A DNA stretch of 64,000 bases, taken from positions 113,959,212-114,023,211 of the forward strand of contig NC_061120.1 in the NCBI RefSeq assembly GCF_002878395.1. Reading direction: 5' to 3'. This document shows positions 35,341 through 46,425 of the stretch, piece by piece (within the stretch, counting starts at the first letter, position 1; every line of letters begins with the position of its first letter). A program made the translations under genes and the position numbers. The notes below the pieces were generated by a model. It was not told the DNA's origin. It made no database searches and saw only the letters and a list, made by a program, of their open reading frames with translations. The stretch comes from Capsicum annuum (Eukaryota; Streptophyta; Magnoliopsida; Solanales; Solanaceae).

Positions 35341-36410
35341 GTAGAAGCACTTATTTTGGTACTTTAGAGGTATAAAAGAAATAGGATGGACTATCATAAA
35401 TATTATTGGCATTCCCCCTGGCATCTACATGCATAAAATACAACTTGAGAAAGATTGTACTCAAACCATCGAGCAACAGTGCCGTCCTAACCCACCAATG
35501 CAAGAGGTGGTTAATAATGAAATTATTAAGTGGTTGGATACAGGAGTGGTTTACCTTATTTCTGAAAGTAAATGGATGAACCCAGTTCAATGCGTGCCCA
35601 AAAAAGGGGCATGACTGTTGTTGCAAATGAAAGGAATGAGTTGATTCTACTCAATCTTGTGACTGGGTGGAGATCTTGCATGGACTACCACAAACTAAAC
35701 TCATGGACTTTGAAAGACCACTTCCTGATGCCCTTTATGGACCAAATGCTTAATTGATTGGACGAAAGGGGTGGTATTACTTCTTGGATGGTTATTCTGG
35801 ATATATGTAGATCTATATTGCTCCTGAAGATCAGGAGAAGACGATATTCACATGCCCATATGGCACCTTTGCATTTAAAAAGATGTCATTTAGGTAATGC
35901 AATGCACCCACTACTTTCCAATGGTGCATAATGTCTATTTTCTTAGATATGGTGGAGGACACCTTAGAGGTATTCATGGATGATTTCTCTGTGGTGGGAG
36001 ATTCATTTGAGCTGTGTTTGGCAAACCTGAGTATGGACTTTCAATGATATGTTGAATTCAATTTGGTGCTTAATTAGGAGAAATGCCACTTTACTGTAAA
36101 GGAGGGCATCTTTCTCAGGCACAAAATTTCAGCAAAAGAGATAGAGGTTGATCGAGCCAAGGTTGAAGTTATTGAGAAACTACCACCTCCCATTTCAGTA
36201 AAGGAAATGCGTAGTTTTCTTGGACATGCTGGCTTTTACCGAAGGTTTATAAGAGACTTCTCAAAGGTTTCAAATCCACTTTTCAAACTTTTTGAGAATA
36301 AAGTGAAGTTCTCCTTCGATGATGATTGCCTGAAGGTATTTGAATGACTTAAGAAGAAGCTAGTCGAGGCTCCTATCATTGTTGCACTAGACTAGTCAAA
36401 ACCATTAGAG
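35341..36410 (+). pseudogene. Reverse transcriptase, Athila/Tat-type
   Basis: Pieces in order: 'IQLEKDCTQTIEQQCRPNPP' (35434-35495), 'NNEIIKWLDTGVVYLIS' (35513-35566), 'WRSCMDYHKLNSWTLKDHF' (35668-35725), 'FMDQMLN', then a damaged central part, 'VEDTLEVFMDDFSVVGDSF' (35953-36010) and 'EMRSFLGHAGFYRRFI' (36207-36255). The catalytic box FMDD is intact, but stops and shifts elsewhere prevent function. Confidence 0.85.
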
Positions 36411-36780
36411 ATCATATGTGATCCAGCCAGTGTTTCTCTTGGAGATGTATTGGGACAAAAGAAGGACAAACTATTTCATCCAATATATTATGCCTGCAAA
36501 GCACTGAATGGAGTGCAAAAGAACTACATCATCACTGAACAGGAACTCTTGGCTGTAGTGTATGCTTTTGAGAAATTCAGGGCTTACCTGCTTGGGACCA
36601 AGGTGATGGTCCACACTGACCATGCAGCCTTGAGGTATTTGATGGCTAAGAATTATGTAAAACCAAGGCTGATTAGATGAGGTTTTCTTCTACAAGAATT
36701 TGACTTTTAAGTCAAAGATAAGAAGGGTTTCGAAAACCAAGTTGCAGATCATCTGTCTAGAATGAAAGGTGAGTAGGCAG
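36411..36780 (+). pseudogene. RNase H, Athila/Tat-type
   Basis: 'EIICDPASVSLGDVLGQKKD' gives the first acidic residue. 36450-36680 is open and reads 'HPIYYACKALNGVQKNY' and 'TEQELLAVVYAFEKFRAYL', keeping the Glu, then 'GTKVMVHTDHAALRYLM', keeping the third acidic residue. 'NQVADHLSRM' near 36739-36768 closes the domain. One stop at 36678 and another near 36708 break it. Confidence 0.85.
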
Positions 36781-38105
36781 TTAGTGATAAAATGGAGATA
36801 AATGATGCATTTCCTAATAAGGAGATCTTGGCTTCTACTATGGATAAAATGCCTTGGTATTCTGATTTTGCACATTATGTTATGAGTGAAGTCATTCTAG
36901 AAAATCTTTCCTTCCATCAAAGAAAGAAATTCCTTCATGATGTAAAACACTACTTCTGGAATGAGCTGTATTTTTTTTGGGTGATGTACTGACAATATTA
37001 TAAGGAGATGTGTACCAGAAATGGATGTATTTTGTATATTGGAAGCATGTCATGCTTCCCCAGCTGGAGATCAACATGCAGGTGACCGAACAGCTAGAAA
37101 GGTGTTGCAGAGTGGCTACTATTGGCCCACATTGTTCAAGGATACCCACGAGTTTGTGCTGAAGTGCGACCAATGTCAGAGGTATAGGTCGATCTCCAAA
37201 AAACATGTGATGCCTTTGACTAAGGTTCTTGAAGTGGAATTGTTTGACGTCTGGGACATCGATTTCATGAGTCCTTTTATAAGCTCGTATGGGTTGAAGT
37301 ATATTCTTGTTGCTGTTTATTATGTCTCAAAATAGGTCAAAGTTGTTTCCTTGTTTGATAATGAAGGAAAGAGGGTTGTTACTTTTCTTAGAAAGAATAT
37401 CTTCTTTCGCTTTGGAGTACCACATACTATTATAGCGATGGAGGATCTTATTTTTATAACAAAGTGTTTTGAGCTGCCTTAGCAAAATATAGGGTGAAAC
37501 AGCATAGAGTAGACACTTCATTTCACCATAAACTAATGGATAAGTGGAGGGGTCAAATCGAGAGATTAAAGCCATCCTAGCCAACACGGTGAACGCTAAT
37601 CAGCAAGACTGGTCTCGAAAGATCAATGATGCCTTGTGGGCATATCGAACTTCTTTGAAGACACCCATTGGTATGTGACTATTCTAGTTAGTCTATGGCA
37701 AAGCATGCCACTTACCAATAGAGCTAGAGCATAAGGATTTATGGGCACTCAAAAGGTTAAATTTGAATTAGAAAGGAGGCAGCAGAGCTAAGACTAGGGA
37801 AACTAAAAGAGATAGATGAATTCCATCTCGAGGCGTATGAAATAACAGACCTATAAAAAGAAAAGATGAAGAAGTATCATGATTGGAGGATCGAGAAATG
37901 AGATTTCCCAAAATGTGACTTGGTGCTTCTATTTAATTCCAGACTCAAACTGTTCCCAAGTAAGCTTAAATCCAAGTGGTCTGGCCCATTTAGAGTTAGT
38001 AAAGTCCACTCATCTAGAGTAGTAGAACTTGAAAATAAAGAAAACAGTATCTTTAAGGTTAATGGGCAACGAGTCAAATTTATATTGGTCCAAAACACTC
38101 GATGA
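36781..38105 (+). pseudogene. Integrase, Athila/Tat-type
   Basis: 37021-37335 is open and keeps the HHCC finger ('CHASPAGDQHAGD', 'LKCDQCQR') and the first core Asp ('VWDIDFMSPF'). The second Asp region near 37440 is damaged ('GGSYFYNKVF' in another frame). '[19 protein letters not shown]' lies at 37610-37665 and 'KACHLPIELEHK' follows. The C-terminal domain 37920-38105 reads 'LVLLFNSRLKLFPSKLKSKWSGPF' across its start, then 'KVNGQRVKF'. There is no chromodomain, as expected for Athila/Tat. Confidence 0.85.
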
Positions 38106-38158
38106 AAAGTATTGCTACTATTTGTCTCGATGAAGTCTAAAGTAATCAAGATATCTGA

Positions 38159-38205
38159 GTCATCCTGCGACGTTAAATTAGGCGCTACATGGGAGGCAAC
38201 CCATG
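38159..38205 (+). other. Paired-hairpin motif after pol
   Basis: GTC-A-tcctg-C-GAC (38159-38171), a 16-nt spacer, then CATGGG-AGGCAA-CCCATG (38188-38205), a perfect 6-bp stem with the same loop as at 16355. It starts 54 nt after the end of the integrase frame. Confidence 0.65.
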
Positions 38206-39562
38206 ATCCCCTTCATTGATCTACTCCAGGTATACCCTAACCCTTAGTTCAATTTTTCTTTGATTTTATGTTGAGGGTGTAGGGTGAGTTATTGTTGTAA
38301 TATTTTGTAGTTTACTAGGAGAAATATAAGTACCTGAGGTAGTTAACATGGTTTTGTTATTTTTTGAACACCTCTCAAATGGTATGATTGTTTAACTGTG
38401 TGATTTGCATCTAATTATGACCACTATGCATCCTGTTATGGTATTAGTTCTAGTGACTTAAAAATCACTGCTAAACAATTGCATGAACTGGATAAGTAGT
38501 AATTGGTGATATACTTTTGTGTCATATGCATGTGAGATATTACTTAGTTTCCTTTGTATGTTGAATCCAGAACTTGCCTGGTTAGTCTTACCTAGGTTGA
38601 AGGATAGGGGTTAGGAAAGGATCATAGGCCATTTTGATATTAGCCCACTTTTAGCCTAAATGACCTTCCCTGTATGCATAATATCCCTTGATCCCTATTT
38701 TGCGACTGAATAGCCTATTTCTTTTTAAGATACCTATCACTGTCCCATTTATATCATAATAAACCTGTTTTGGCCCTGGTCCTCCTTGGACACTGTGCAC
38801 CTTGACTTAGGCAAATGGCCTAAGTTAAGGGTGGCTATCATAAGGGTTCATGATGTAAAATAAGTATGGAGAAAGGTAAAACAAAAGAAAAGAAGAAAAA
38901 GCTGGGTGCGGTGGAAAAGAATAAGAAAAGAAAAGTTGTAAAAAAAGTGATTATAGAAAAGACCGCACTTATCCTGCATATGTGTAATCAAGAAAAGAGA
39001 AGAATAGAAAAAGGTTAATAAGTGAGACCCGAGAATCTAGTGTAGTTTCAAGGAGGGTTAGTCACTTTAATTATCATCGATTATCATATCAGCCCCTAGC
39101 CTACATTACAATCCAAAAAGAAGACCTAAAGTGATCCTAGCTGACCTGTCTGAAAATCTTGGTAATGAAAATAAGGGCAACCCTATGGTATTTGGCATAT
39201 ATTTATTGGAAATTCATTCTGATAGTGAGAGTCTTTTGATTGCTTGCATGGCTACAATGTGATGTCTGATATAAGTAAATTTGGACTTCTTTGTAGTGAG
39301 GGAACACTAGTTACGTTACTAGTTGCTAACTTGTTTAGATAGTGTAATATTGGTACATGCATGGTTGTTGTTACTGAATTGATGTCATAGCTTGATTCAT
39401 GTGTGTCGCATTATTATTCTTCAATAATATGCACAGTTGTTTTTTTAATTAATTGACCTTGGAGATGGTGAAGATGTTTGAGCTAATATGGATGGTTCAC
39501 TACTAAATGTACTTTGTATCCTCTTGGTTGTGTTTTAGTTGCTTGAGGACAAGAAATTATTT
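38206..39562 (+). other. Non-coding 3' tail of the 10.5-kb element
   Basis: About 1.36 kb without a recognisable gene. It includes a purine-rich stretch (38866-39018) and ends with 'ttgaggacaaga' shortly before the PPT, a phrase common in this lineage and present in reverse form near 14760 ('ttcatcctcgaa'). Confidence 0.65.
38866..39018 (+). other. Purine-rich tract with lysine-rich 50-codon frame
   Basis: ATG to TAA without interruption, coding a peptide with about 40 percent Lys plus Arg, beginning MEKGKTKEKKKK and containing KKRKVVKK, which resembles a nuclear localisation signal. It could be chance in an A/G-rich tract. I recognise no family. Its position, after pol and before the PPT, is where related elements often carry purine-rich low-complexity sequence. 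Confidence 0.25.
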
Positions 39563-39575
39563 TAAGTTGAGGGTA
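39563..39575 (+). other. Polypurine tract
   Basis: AAGTTGAGGGTA immediately before the TGATGTG start of the 3' LTR. Confidence 0.6.
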
Positions 39576-39576
39576 T

Positions 39577-41339
39577 TGATGTGTAAGCAGATGTTAATAC
39601 ATTTGAGGCTTTTAACTAAGAATAATTGTAAAGTATTAAGCAACTTTCATCATTTTTGATTGTTTTGTCTTTGATATTGCAGTAAAAGTCAAGATGCAAG
39701 AGAACCAGCAGTAATATAAGTAAAAAAGTTGATTTTTGAGCAAGTAGAGATGGAAGTATAGCTGACAATTTATCTGATAAGTCGCCAGCCTTGTGATAAG
39801 CTATCGGATTTGTCGTAAGCCTTAGACAAAGAATGAGATCCAGCTAGAAAAAGTGACAACAACCTGTGCTAGGCCATCAAAGTTGTGATAAGCCGTCAGG
39901 CTTAGGCAGTGCTTGAGAACTTGAAGTGAACAAGAGACGACAATTTTGATAAGTCATCAACTTTGTTATAAGTTATAAGAATCATTGTCAAATGTAGATA
40001 GTGTGAGGTAGTGGGAGCAGAAGTGTGACGACATTCCCTGATAAACCGTCAGGTGTCTGATAAGCCATCAGGAATGCCATCAGCCCAAGGCAGAAATCAT
40101 AAAAGTAGAAAAAGACCTGACGATAATTTTGATAAGTTGTTAGACTCCTCATAAGTCGTCAGAGTGTCATCATCAGCCTAAGGCAAAAATCATCAAATTT
40201 GGAGAAAAAGCAGATGATATTTCTGATAAGTCATCAGACTCCTGATAAGGCATCACACTTCATCGTCACCTGTGCGAGAAAACATCTATAATCTATGATT
40301 TGTTTCCATAATTATGCTAAAGTATTTAAGACATAATTTATGGTTTTTCTGAGCATCTTGAACTTCACATTTTCATCACGTTTTCTCTCTAGTTTCTACT
40401 GCAACATTACTATTTACTTTTGGAGAAATTATTATTAATTTTTTTTTTGGGATTTTTTATTTGGATTTAGAAGGAGAAACACTTGTTGCTATTCATTATT
40501 CTGTAAGTACCATCTATCATCTATGAATACAATTTGTGTTGTTGATTTCTATGTTTTAGGAAGAAGCAGTATGGACTGTGTATATTTTACCCACCCCAGA
40601 CCCTACTTGGTGGGAATTAACTAGGTTTGTTGTTGTTGTTGCTTTCTACGTTATGAGTAGCTAATTCCTCTAACCCGAGTTGTGGGATTTATAGGTTTGG
40701 GTTTGTAACATAACTAAGAGTTCAAGATTCTAACTGTGGTAGAAACTTCTTGTTAATTCCATTATTTTATATTCTGACTATTGGTTGCAAACAATAGGCC
40801 TTGCTTACTAGTGATTTTCTGGAGATAACAAATCAACCCTAGTAAGAACCGAATTATCAACAGGAAATTGGAAGTATCAAACTTCAATTTAATAATTAAT
40901 TTTGTAACAAGATTAATTAACTTGAGATAACATACTGATGTGAAATATAAATTCCCTAAGTTCAAAAGAATTACGTAGTTAAATGTCTAAATAGGTTGAG
41001 AAATATTTAGACATAACTTCGACAAGGATAGTATACTGTTCCTACCTACCACAAGAATCTTGAACCATTACTAGCGTCTGTCAAATCCCAACACCCACAG
41101 TGAACATAACTCCGGTTTTCTTTAACATATTGATTTCAAACGCTGAATTGAGAAGTAACTATTTCCTACATTTCCAAAAACCCCCATTCACAGGAAATTC
41201 TAACTATTAGTTGATTAACCCGTAGATAACTCAAATTCATACCATATTCCCTGTGGGATTCGGCCCTAACCTAGTTGGGTTATATATTGATAACGATCAC
41301 TTATATTCTCATAAGAGAGGTGTAGTTTGAGCATTATCT
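39577..41339 (+). repeat. 3' LTR of the 10.5-kb element (contains SINE)
   Basis: 1763 bp, about 1666 bp without the SINE and its duplicated target, which agrees with the 1678-bp 5' LTR. It repeats the 'gataagYcRtcag' motif array at about 39770-40262. Confidence 0.85.
40556..40642 (+). mobile_element. TS-type SINE, 5'-truncated
   Basis: Contains 'cccaccccagaccctactt', then 'tgggaattaactagg' and a (TTG)n tail, matching the 3' end of the TS/Au SINE class as I know it (tRNA-derived, TTG tail). Flanked by tttctatgtt (40546-40555) and tttctacgtt (40643-40652), 9 of 10 identical. The matching position in the 5' LTR (about 31765-31780) is an empty site, which fixes both borders. Confidence 0.8.
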
Positions 41340-41344
41340 GTTTG

Positions 41345-41397
41345 TGATCCTGGTTGGGCTTGAGGCACCTGACACGACTAGGCCCTGGTCTGGGTTA
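41345..41397 (+). repeat. End of the LTR fragment of unit 1
   Basis: 'ttgggcttgaggcacctgac' and 'actaggccctggtctggg' match the 3' ends of the other chromovirus LTRs (28660-28700, 43195-43235, 57885-57925). It resumes the sequence interrupted at 30787. Confidence 0.6.
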
Positions 41398-41688
41398 TTT
41401 CAGTTCACCAAGATATGGAAAAAGTAAAGGTTATTCGAGATAGGCTAAGGACCTCCTATAGTATCCAAAAGTCCAATGCAGACATAAGACAGAGGGAGTT
41501 GGAGTTTGAGGATATTCTTGAAGGTGTCTCTCATAAAGGGAGTAATGCAATTTGGTAAGAAGAGGAAGCTTAGTCCTCGATTTGTTGTTCCGTACTTTGT
41601 TTTGTAAAGGTTTTGTAATGTGGCATAATAATTATATTTTCCCCTCTAGCATTAGTTCCATTCACCCAGTGTTCCATATGTCATAGGG
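41398..41688 (+). pseudogene. Integrase C-terminal remnant (unit 1)
   Basis: Colinear with 45716-46010. In frame-shifted reading it gives 'GYSR', 'CRHKTEG' and 'VMQFGKKRKLSPRFVVPYFVL', the usual 'VMRFGKKGKLSPRYIGPYEIL', then 'HSPSVPYV'. It is cut at 41688, before the chromodomain, by an LTR that lacks its first bases. It follows an LTR end directly, with all of RT, RNase H and the integrase core absent. Confidence 0.7.
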
Positions 41689-43241
41689 TGTCTTGATTGG
41701 TCATGAGACCCGGTCATAAGGTGTCCAATAGATATTGTTGAGTTTTTTTCCTGGTTACTACTTAGGGACATGAGTCTTGAAGACTTGTGATGAGTCGCTA
41801 GGATGAGTCATACCAAATCATATAACTTGTTGGCTTGATTCTTCTCTGAGTATGAGTGGCTCACTACGATCCGTAAGGACTTGTATAAATTGTAATGATA
41901 AAATCATAGGATGTCCAGTATTCACCCTATTTTGTTTGCTCTGTAATGTGAAGGAACATATGAGTCATACGGTCATGCTATGATTTGGTTGGTTCAGTTT
42001 TAAGGATAACAATGTTGGGGTTCCTGGATACTTTCCTAGTTACGACTCATGGTGATGAGTCGTAGGGTAATGTTACGAGTAGATGGATGACTCGTACCAA
42101 AAGGAGATATTTTTCCACCTTTTAAGTTGGGGTACTTTAGACATTTCCCTCTTAAAACCCATTAGACCCCACATCTATAAAAAAAATTTGAGGAATTCAT
42201 TTAACACTTTAACGGATTAAACACTCTCTCTAAATCCTCTCAAGAATGTCAGCTAGGGTTTCACCAATTTGGTCATCTTAGGGCTCAAAGGTTGATTTCT
42301 CTCCATAAATTTTCATGACTCAGGCATATGACTCTTCCCTCGTTGTTTATTTTGTAAATGTATGCCATTTAAAGTATTGTTCATGAGTCACTGGCATGAG
42401 TTTTGAAACAAGGGTTGATGGTTTTGAATGTTTCTTGTTGAATAATGTTTTCTGAGCCCTATGATATCTTCGATTCGTGTGATGAAATGCATTGGGGATC
42501 ATTTAAGTCCTAACACTAGACACATCTAGCCTGTGGGAGGATTATGACAGTAAATCTATACAACCCAGGTTAAGGTTTTAAATGCCTAGTAAACTCGGTT
42601 CCATTTCCCGGCCTAATATATATGCATGTATCTAGTGGCATAAGATTATTTACTTTGGTTTTGAATATTGTCATTATTTTATCCTTATTCCTAAGTACAT
42701 GCTAGAGTTCACCCGTTAACTTTGTTCGAGTACTGTATCCCCATGCGATATAGTACCGGCCATACTACTTCTATTGCTCAATGACTTGAATTCAGAGATA
42801 GCTTTGTGTCAGACTGAAGTGGTGGCCTTCCATAATTCGAAAGACTCCATTTTATGTTATGGACTTTGTTACATTGTTTTTGTTTCTTGGACATTGGTTT
42901 TTCTATAGTCGGGGGCATGTCCTAAATAAATGTTCTTGGTTTTTAGATAGAGGCTTTGTGTGACTACTATGGGCATGGTCGATGTTGGTATTGGTGTGAA
43001 CCTTAGTGTTGGTATTGGTATTGGGGCTGAAAATAGTTGGGTATTTGGTTTGTTATTTTGTTGGATATGATTATGAACTTCTTTCAATATCTTTAAATTG
43101 ATTTTGATACATCTTTATAAATGTTGGTAATTCATCCCACATAGGTTGCTGGGTGGTTATGGTTTGATTTTGGGAGTGCTCTCCAGTTTTGGTTAGGTTA
43201 GAGGCACCCGACATGACTAGACCCCAGTTTGGGTCCTGTCA
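41689..43241 (+). repeat. Chromovirus LTR, start and middle truncated (unit 2)
   Basis: Begins inside the 'gtcatagggtgtc' part of the LTR, so roughly the first 60-70 bases seen at 46439 are missing. It has the TATA box CTATAAAA at 42175-42182 and a 10-bp inverted repeat at 42041-42064. A deletion near 42455 removes several hundred bases present at 47220-48060. It ends 'gggtcctgtca' at the PBS. Confidence 0.7.
42041..42064. promoter_or_regulatory. Perfect 10-bp inverted repeat in U3
   Basis: tacgactcat - ggtg - atgagtcgta. Related, less perfect forms lie near 8746-8770 and 46840-46862 in the same LTR position. It belongs to a set of dispersed 'gagtcgtaagg'-like repeats in this LTR. Confidence 0.55.
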
Positions 43242-43244
43242 AAT

Positions 43245-43256
43245 TTGTATCAGAGC
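43245..43256 (+). other. Primer binding site, tRNA-iMet type
   Basis: TTGTATCAGAGC, against TGGTATCAGAGC. It is 3 nt after the LTR end. Confidence 0.65.
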
Positions 43257-43453
43257 TTTAGGTTCATGATCAATTGGGAGTCCACTATGGCGTGTTGAGT
43301 AGAGTCTCTTTTAAGAATGTATAGCACGCCAAAGTTATAAGGGAGATGTTACGAGGCATTTAGGAAAGTTTCTCTTTCTTGTGTTCTATTTTAAAGATAT
43401 AGAGTCTAATTCCTAAAATCTTCTCTGATTTCTGTTTGTTAGATTTTCAAATC

Positions 43454-44380
43454 ATGCCTCCTCAAAGATCTAAAACTCATGAAAACTTATTTGTCCCACC
43501 CGATGAAAATCTTAATGGGACACGTTCTATATATGTGGTCCAGACCCAGTCTAAGGGTCCAATTCCTGATTGTCCTCCTGGAGTTTCACAAGTTCCCTCT
43601 TATATTTCTTAAGCTCCTTAAGATAAAGTTATGAACATTGAGTTTCGTTAGTCGATTCATATGTTTGCACAGTTGGTAGCTTCTCAGTCTAAGTGTTGTC
43701 TTCCTCTTACATAATTTTTAGAGCCCATAAGGGTTAACCAGTTTACGAGAATGAAATATCTGACCTTTACTAGTATTAAGATTGAGGAGGATCCTCAAGG
43801 TTTTCTTGATAAGATGGATAAGATTTTTTGTGTTATGTATGCCACTAATATGGATGGTGTGGTGTTTTCCTCCTACCAGCTGAAAGATGTGGCATACCAA
43901 TGATACGAGGAATGGGGTCAGTCAAGTGGTGACCACACTGAGTCATCTTTGTGGGAGGATTTTCTAATGCTTTTCTATACAACTTCTTTCCTCGGGAGTT
44001 GAAAAGAGCAAAGGTAGAAAAGTTTATTAATCTAAAACAAGGAAAGATGTCAGTCAAGGAGTATGCCTTGAAGTTTCACCAGTTATCTCGATATGCTTCA
44101 AAAATGGTTTCTAACATAAGGGCTAGCGTGAGAAATTTTTATTTTGGGTTGTCCCGAGACTTGATATTACAAAGTAAAGCTACCTTTTTAATCAAGGACA
44201 TAAATATCTCTACGTTGTATTTGTATATGCATATAGGTTGAGAAAGAAAAAAAGAAACACACTTAGATAGGGGAGAGGTAGGGCATGAAGTTTAGGTTCT
44301 CTAAGTAAGCTGATGGCTAACAGCTGAATAGTAGAGATGGTGGTAAGTGTCCCAAGAAAAGATAGGGTAATTCTGGGTCT
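43454..44380 (+). pseudogene. Chromovirus Gag remnant (unit 2)
   Basis: ATG at 43454 starts 'MPPQRSKTHENLF'. 'EEDPQGFLDKMDKIF' (43786-43830) and 'SSYQLKDVAYQ' (43869-43900) follow, with Trp of 'YQW' now a stop. A shifted frame at 43951-44241 reads 'FPRELKRAKVEKFINLKQGKMSVKEYALKFHQLSRYA', the gag core. 'GMKFRFSK' near 44285 and 'GGKCPKK' near 44338 follow, then the sequence fuses to an LTR fragment as in unit 1. Confidence 0.75.
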
Positions 44381-44399
44381 TACTTTGTTACATGGAAAT

Positions 44400-45715
44400 G
44401 GATTGTTGATATTTTTGGTTTGGGAAACTATATTCCCTCAACATGATTGTGAAAATGTCAATGAGAATTATTTTTTCACATAGTTTTACTATTTTTGAAA
44501 TCTTTGCATTACATAATATAGTAATGGAAATTAAATTTTCTAGGTTGGTATAAATGGATTAGGAACGCCTTGGTGGCTATGGCGTTGGTTTAATTGGAAA
44601 TCTTGTGATATACATGGGAATACCTAAGACTTGGCTAATGACATCGCTTGCAAGCTATAGTTGGTATGACAATACCACTTCATACTGCCTTGATAATTGA
44701 CTCTTAGAATTGGTGGTTTTGTTATGTGCTATTTTTTTTAATTGGGTACTAATGGAGAGTTTTAATAGCTGATTATGAAAGTGTGAGTCTGATGGATTGA
44801 CACTGGAAACTCATGTTTGCCGATATAAAGGGTGGTTATGGTGACTATATGCTAATGAGGTACATGAAAATCCACCCATGTTTACACTTGTATATATGTA
44901 TCATGGAGGGCAAAGGGTACATGAGAATCACCGGCTACTATGATATATCATGTTCGTACGGCGACATGCATTTGAGACCGTTCAAGGGTTAACATAGGAC
45001 ACATATATCCCGTGGGTGGATTATGATGCTAAAGCTATACAACCCAGGTTAAGGTTTTAAATGCATGATAAACCCTATTCTTTTTACCGATATAGTATAT
45101 ATGTATGCATATGTTGGCATATGATTATTTACTTTGGTTTTGAATATTGCAATTACTTTATCCTTATTTATGAGTACATGCTAGCATTTACCCGCTAACT
45201 ATCTTTGGGAGTTGTATCCCCATGTGATACAGGAACAGACCATACAACTTCTCATGCTAAGTGACTTAGATTCGGGGACATCTCTGTGTCAGACTGAAGT
45301 GGTGGGCTTCCATACACCAAAAGACTCCATTTCATGGTATGGACTTTGTTACATTATTTTTGCTTCTTGGACATTGGTTTTGGCTATGGTTTGGGTCATG
45401 TCACGACCGGGTGTTCTTGGTTTTTTGATAGAGGATTTGTGTGACTACTATAGGCATGGGCTGTGTTGGTATTGGTGTCAGCCTTGGTTTTGGTATTGGC
45501 TTTGGGGTTGACACTGGTTAGGTATTTGGTATGATATTTGGTTGGTTATGATTATGAATTTCATTAAATATCCCTCAATTGATTTTATACATCTTGTTAT
45601 GTGTTCAGAATTTATCCTACATAGGTTGTAGGGCGATTATGGTTAGGTCTTTCTGGTGTTTTTTAGTTCCAGTTAGGCTTGAGGAACCTAACACGACAAT
45701 TCTCTCTTTTAGGTC
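44400..45715 (+). repeat. Internal LTR fragment (unit 2)
   Basis: Colinear with 29530-30787 plus 41345-41397 (unit 1). It follows gag at the same point and ends at the same integrase junction ('gtcatgtc' then 'cattcaccaagc'). The open frame 45212-45511 lies within it and is incidental. Confidence 0.65.
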
Positions 45716-46264
45716 ATGTCCATTCACCAAGCTATGGAAAAGGTAAATATGATTCGAGATAGGCTTAAGAGAACCCACAGATGCCAAAATTCCTATGCAG
45801 ACATGAGACAAAGAGAGTTGGTGTTTGAGGTTATAGATTTAGTGTTCGTAAAGATGTCTCCTATAATGGGAGTAATGCAGTTTGGGAAGAGCTGGAAGCT
45901 CAGTCCCCGATGTGTTTGCCCATACTTGGTTTTGAGAAGGGTTTGTAATGCTGCAAAAGAATTGGATTTACCCTCTACCATGAGTTCCATTCACCCGGTA
46001 TTCCATGGATCCATATTGTGGAAATGCATGGGTGATCCTTCATTGGTTGTTCCCTTGGAGAATGTTGATATTTCAGATTCTTTTTCCTATAAGGATGTCC
46101 CGCTGGGGGTCTTGGATAGGCAAATACATCGGTTGCGGACAAAGGATGTGTCGTTGATAAAGGTTTGGTAGCAGAAACCAAAGATTGAGGAAGCTACATG
46201 GGAAGGTGAGGACGTGAAGTCCAAGTATCCGTTCCTATTCCCTATTCTGGAAATTCATGCTTGA
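45716..46264 (+). pseudogene. Integrase C-terminus and chromodomain (unit 2)
   Basis: Open for 151 codons to 46171, with one stop, then readable to 46264. It starts 'SIHQAMEKVNMIRDRL', the integrase stretch '.LVHEAMEKV..IRERL'. 'VKMSPIMGVMQFGKSWKLSPR', 'SSIHPVFHGSILWKCMGDPS' and 'SYKDVPLGVLDRQ' follow. The chromodomain part reads 'LRTKDVSLIKVW', then 'IEEATWEGEDVKSKYPFLF'. The natural N-terminal part of the protein is absent, so the Met at 45716 is not a real start. It is the best kept chromovirus protein segment in the window. Confidence 0.8.
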
Positions 46265-46425
46265 GATATGTGTGATCTTAGCATCTTTGTTTTCTGTCCT
46301 TGTTATAGAAAGATTAAAAATTTCCTTGGAATTTTGTTTTTTTGTCTTAAAGGTAAGAGTAATGATATTTGAGTTCCGATCATGCTAGAAATACTTTGCC
46401 CCATCATTCAAGAAAGAATGATCCT

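Larger units (their letters stand above)
30793..41339 (+). mobile_element. Athila/Tat-like Ty3/gypsy element, about 10.5 kb, full domain set
   Basis: Plus-strand element with 5' LTR 30793-32470, tRNA-Asp-type PBS, gag, protease, RT, RNase H, integrase, non-coding tail, PPT and 3' LTR 39577-41339. Flanks gtttt (30788-30792) and gtttg (41340-41344) agree at 4 of 5 bases. The interrupted host LTR resumes correctly at 41345, as judged from the uninterrupted copies near 28645 and 45655. Stops occur in every domain, so it is dead, but it is the most complete element in the window. Confidence 0.85.

Noticed and set aside
36892..37206. 104-codon minus-strand ORF
   Set aside because: It is antisense to the integrase finger region, which has clear family motifs on the plus strand.
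45212..45511. 99-codon ORF, with a related frame at 57490-57831
   Set aside because: The shared frame is explained by both being the same LTR segment, and other copies (28400-28510, 30540-30660) break it.
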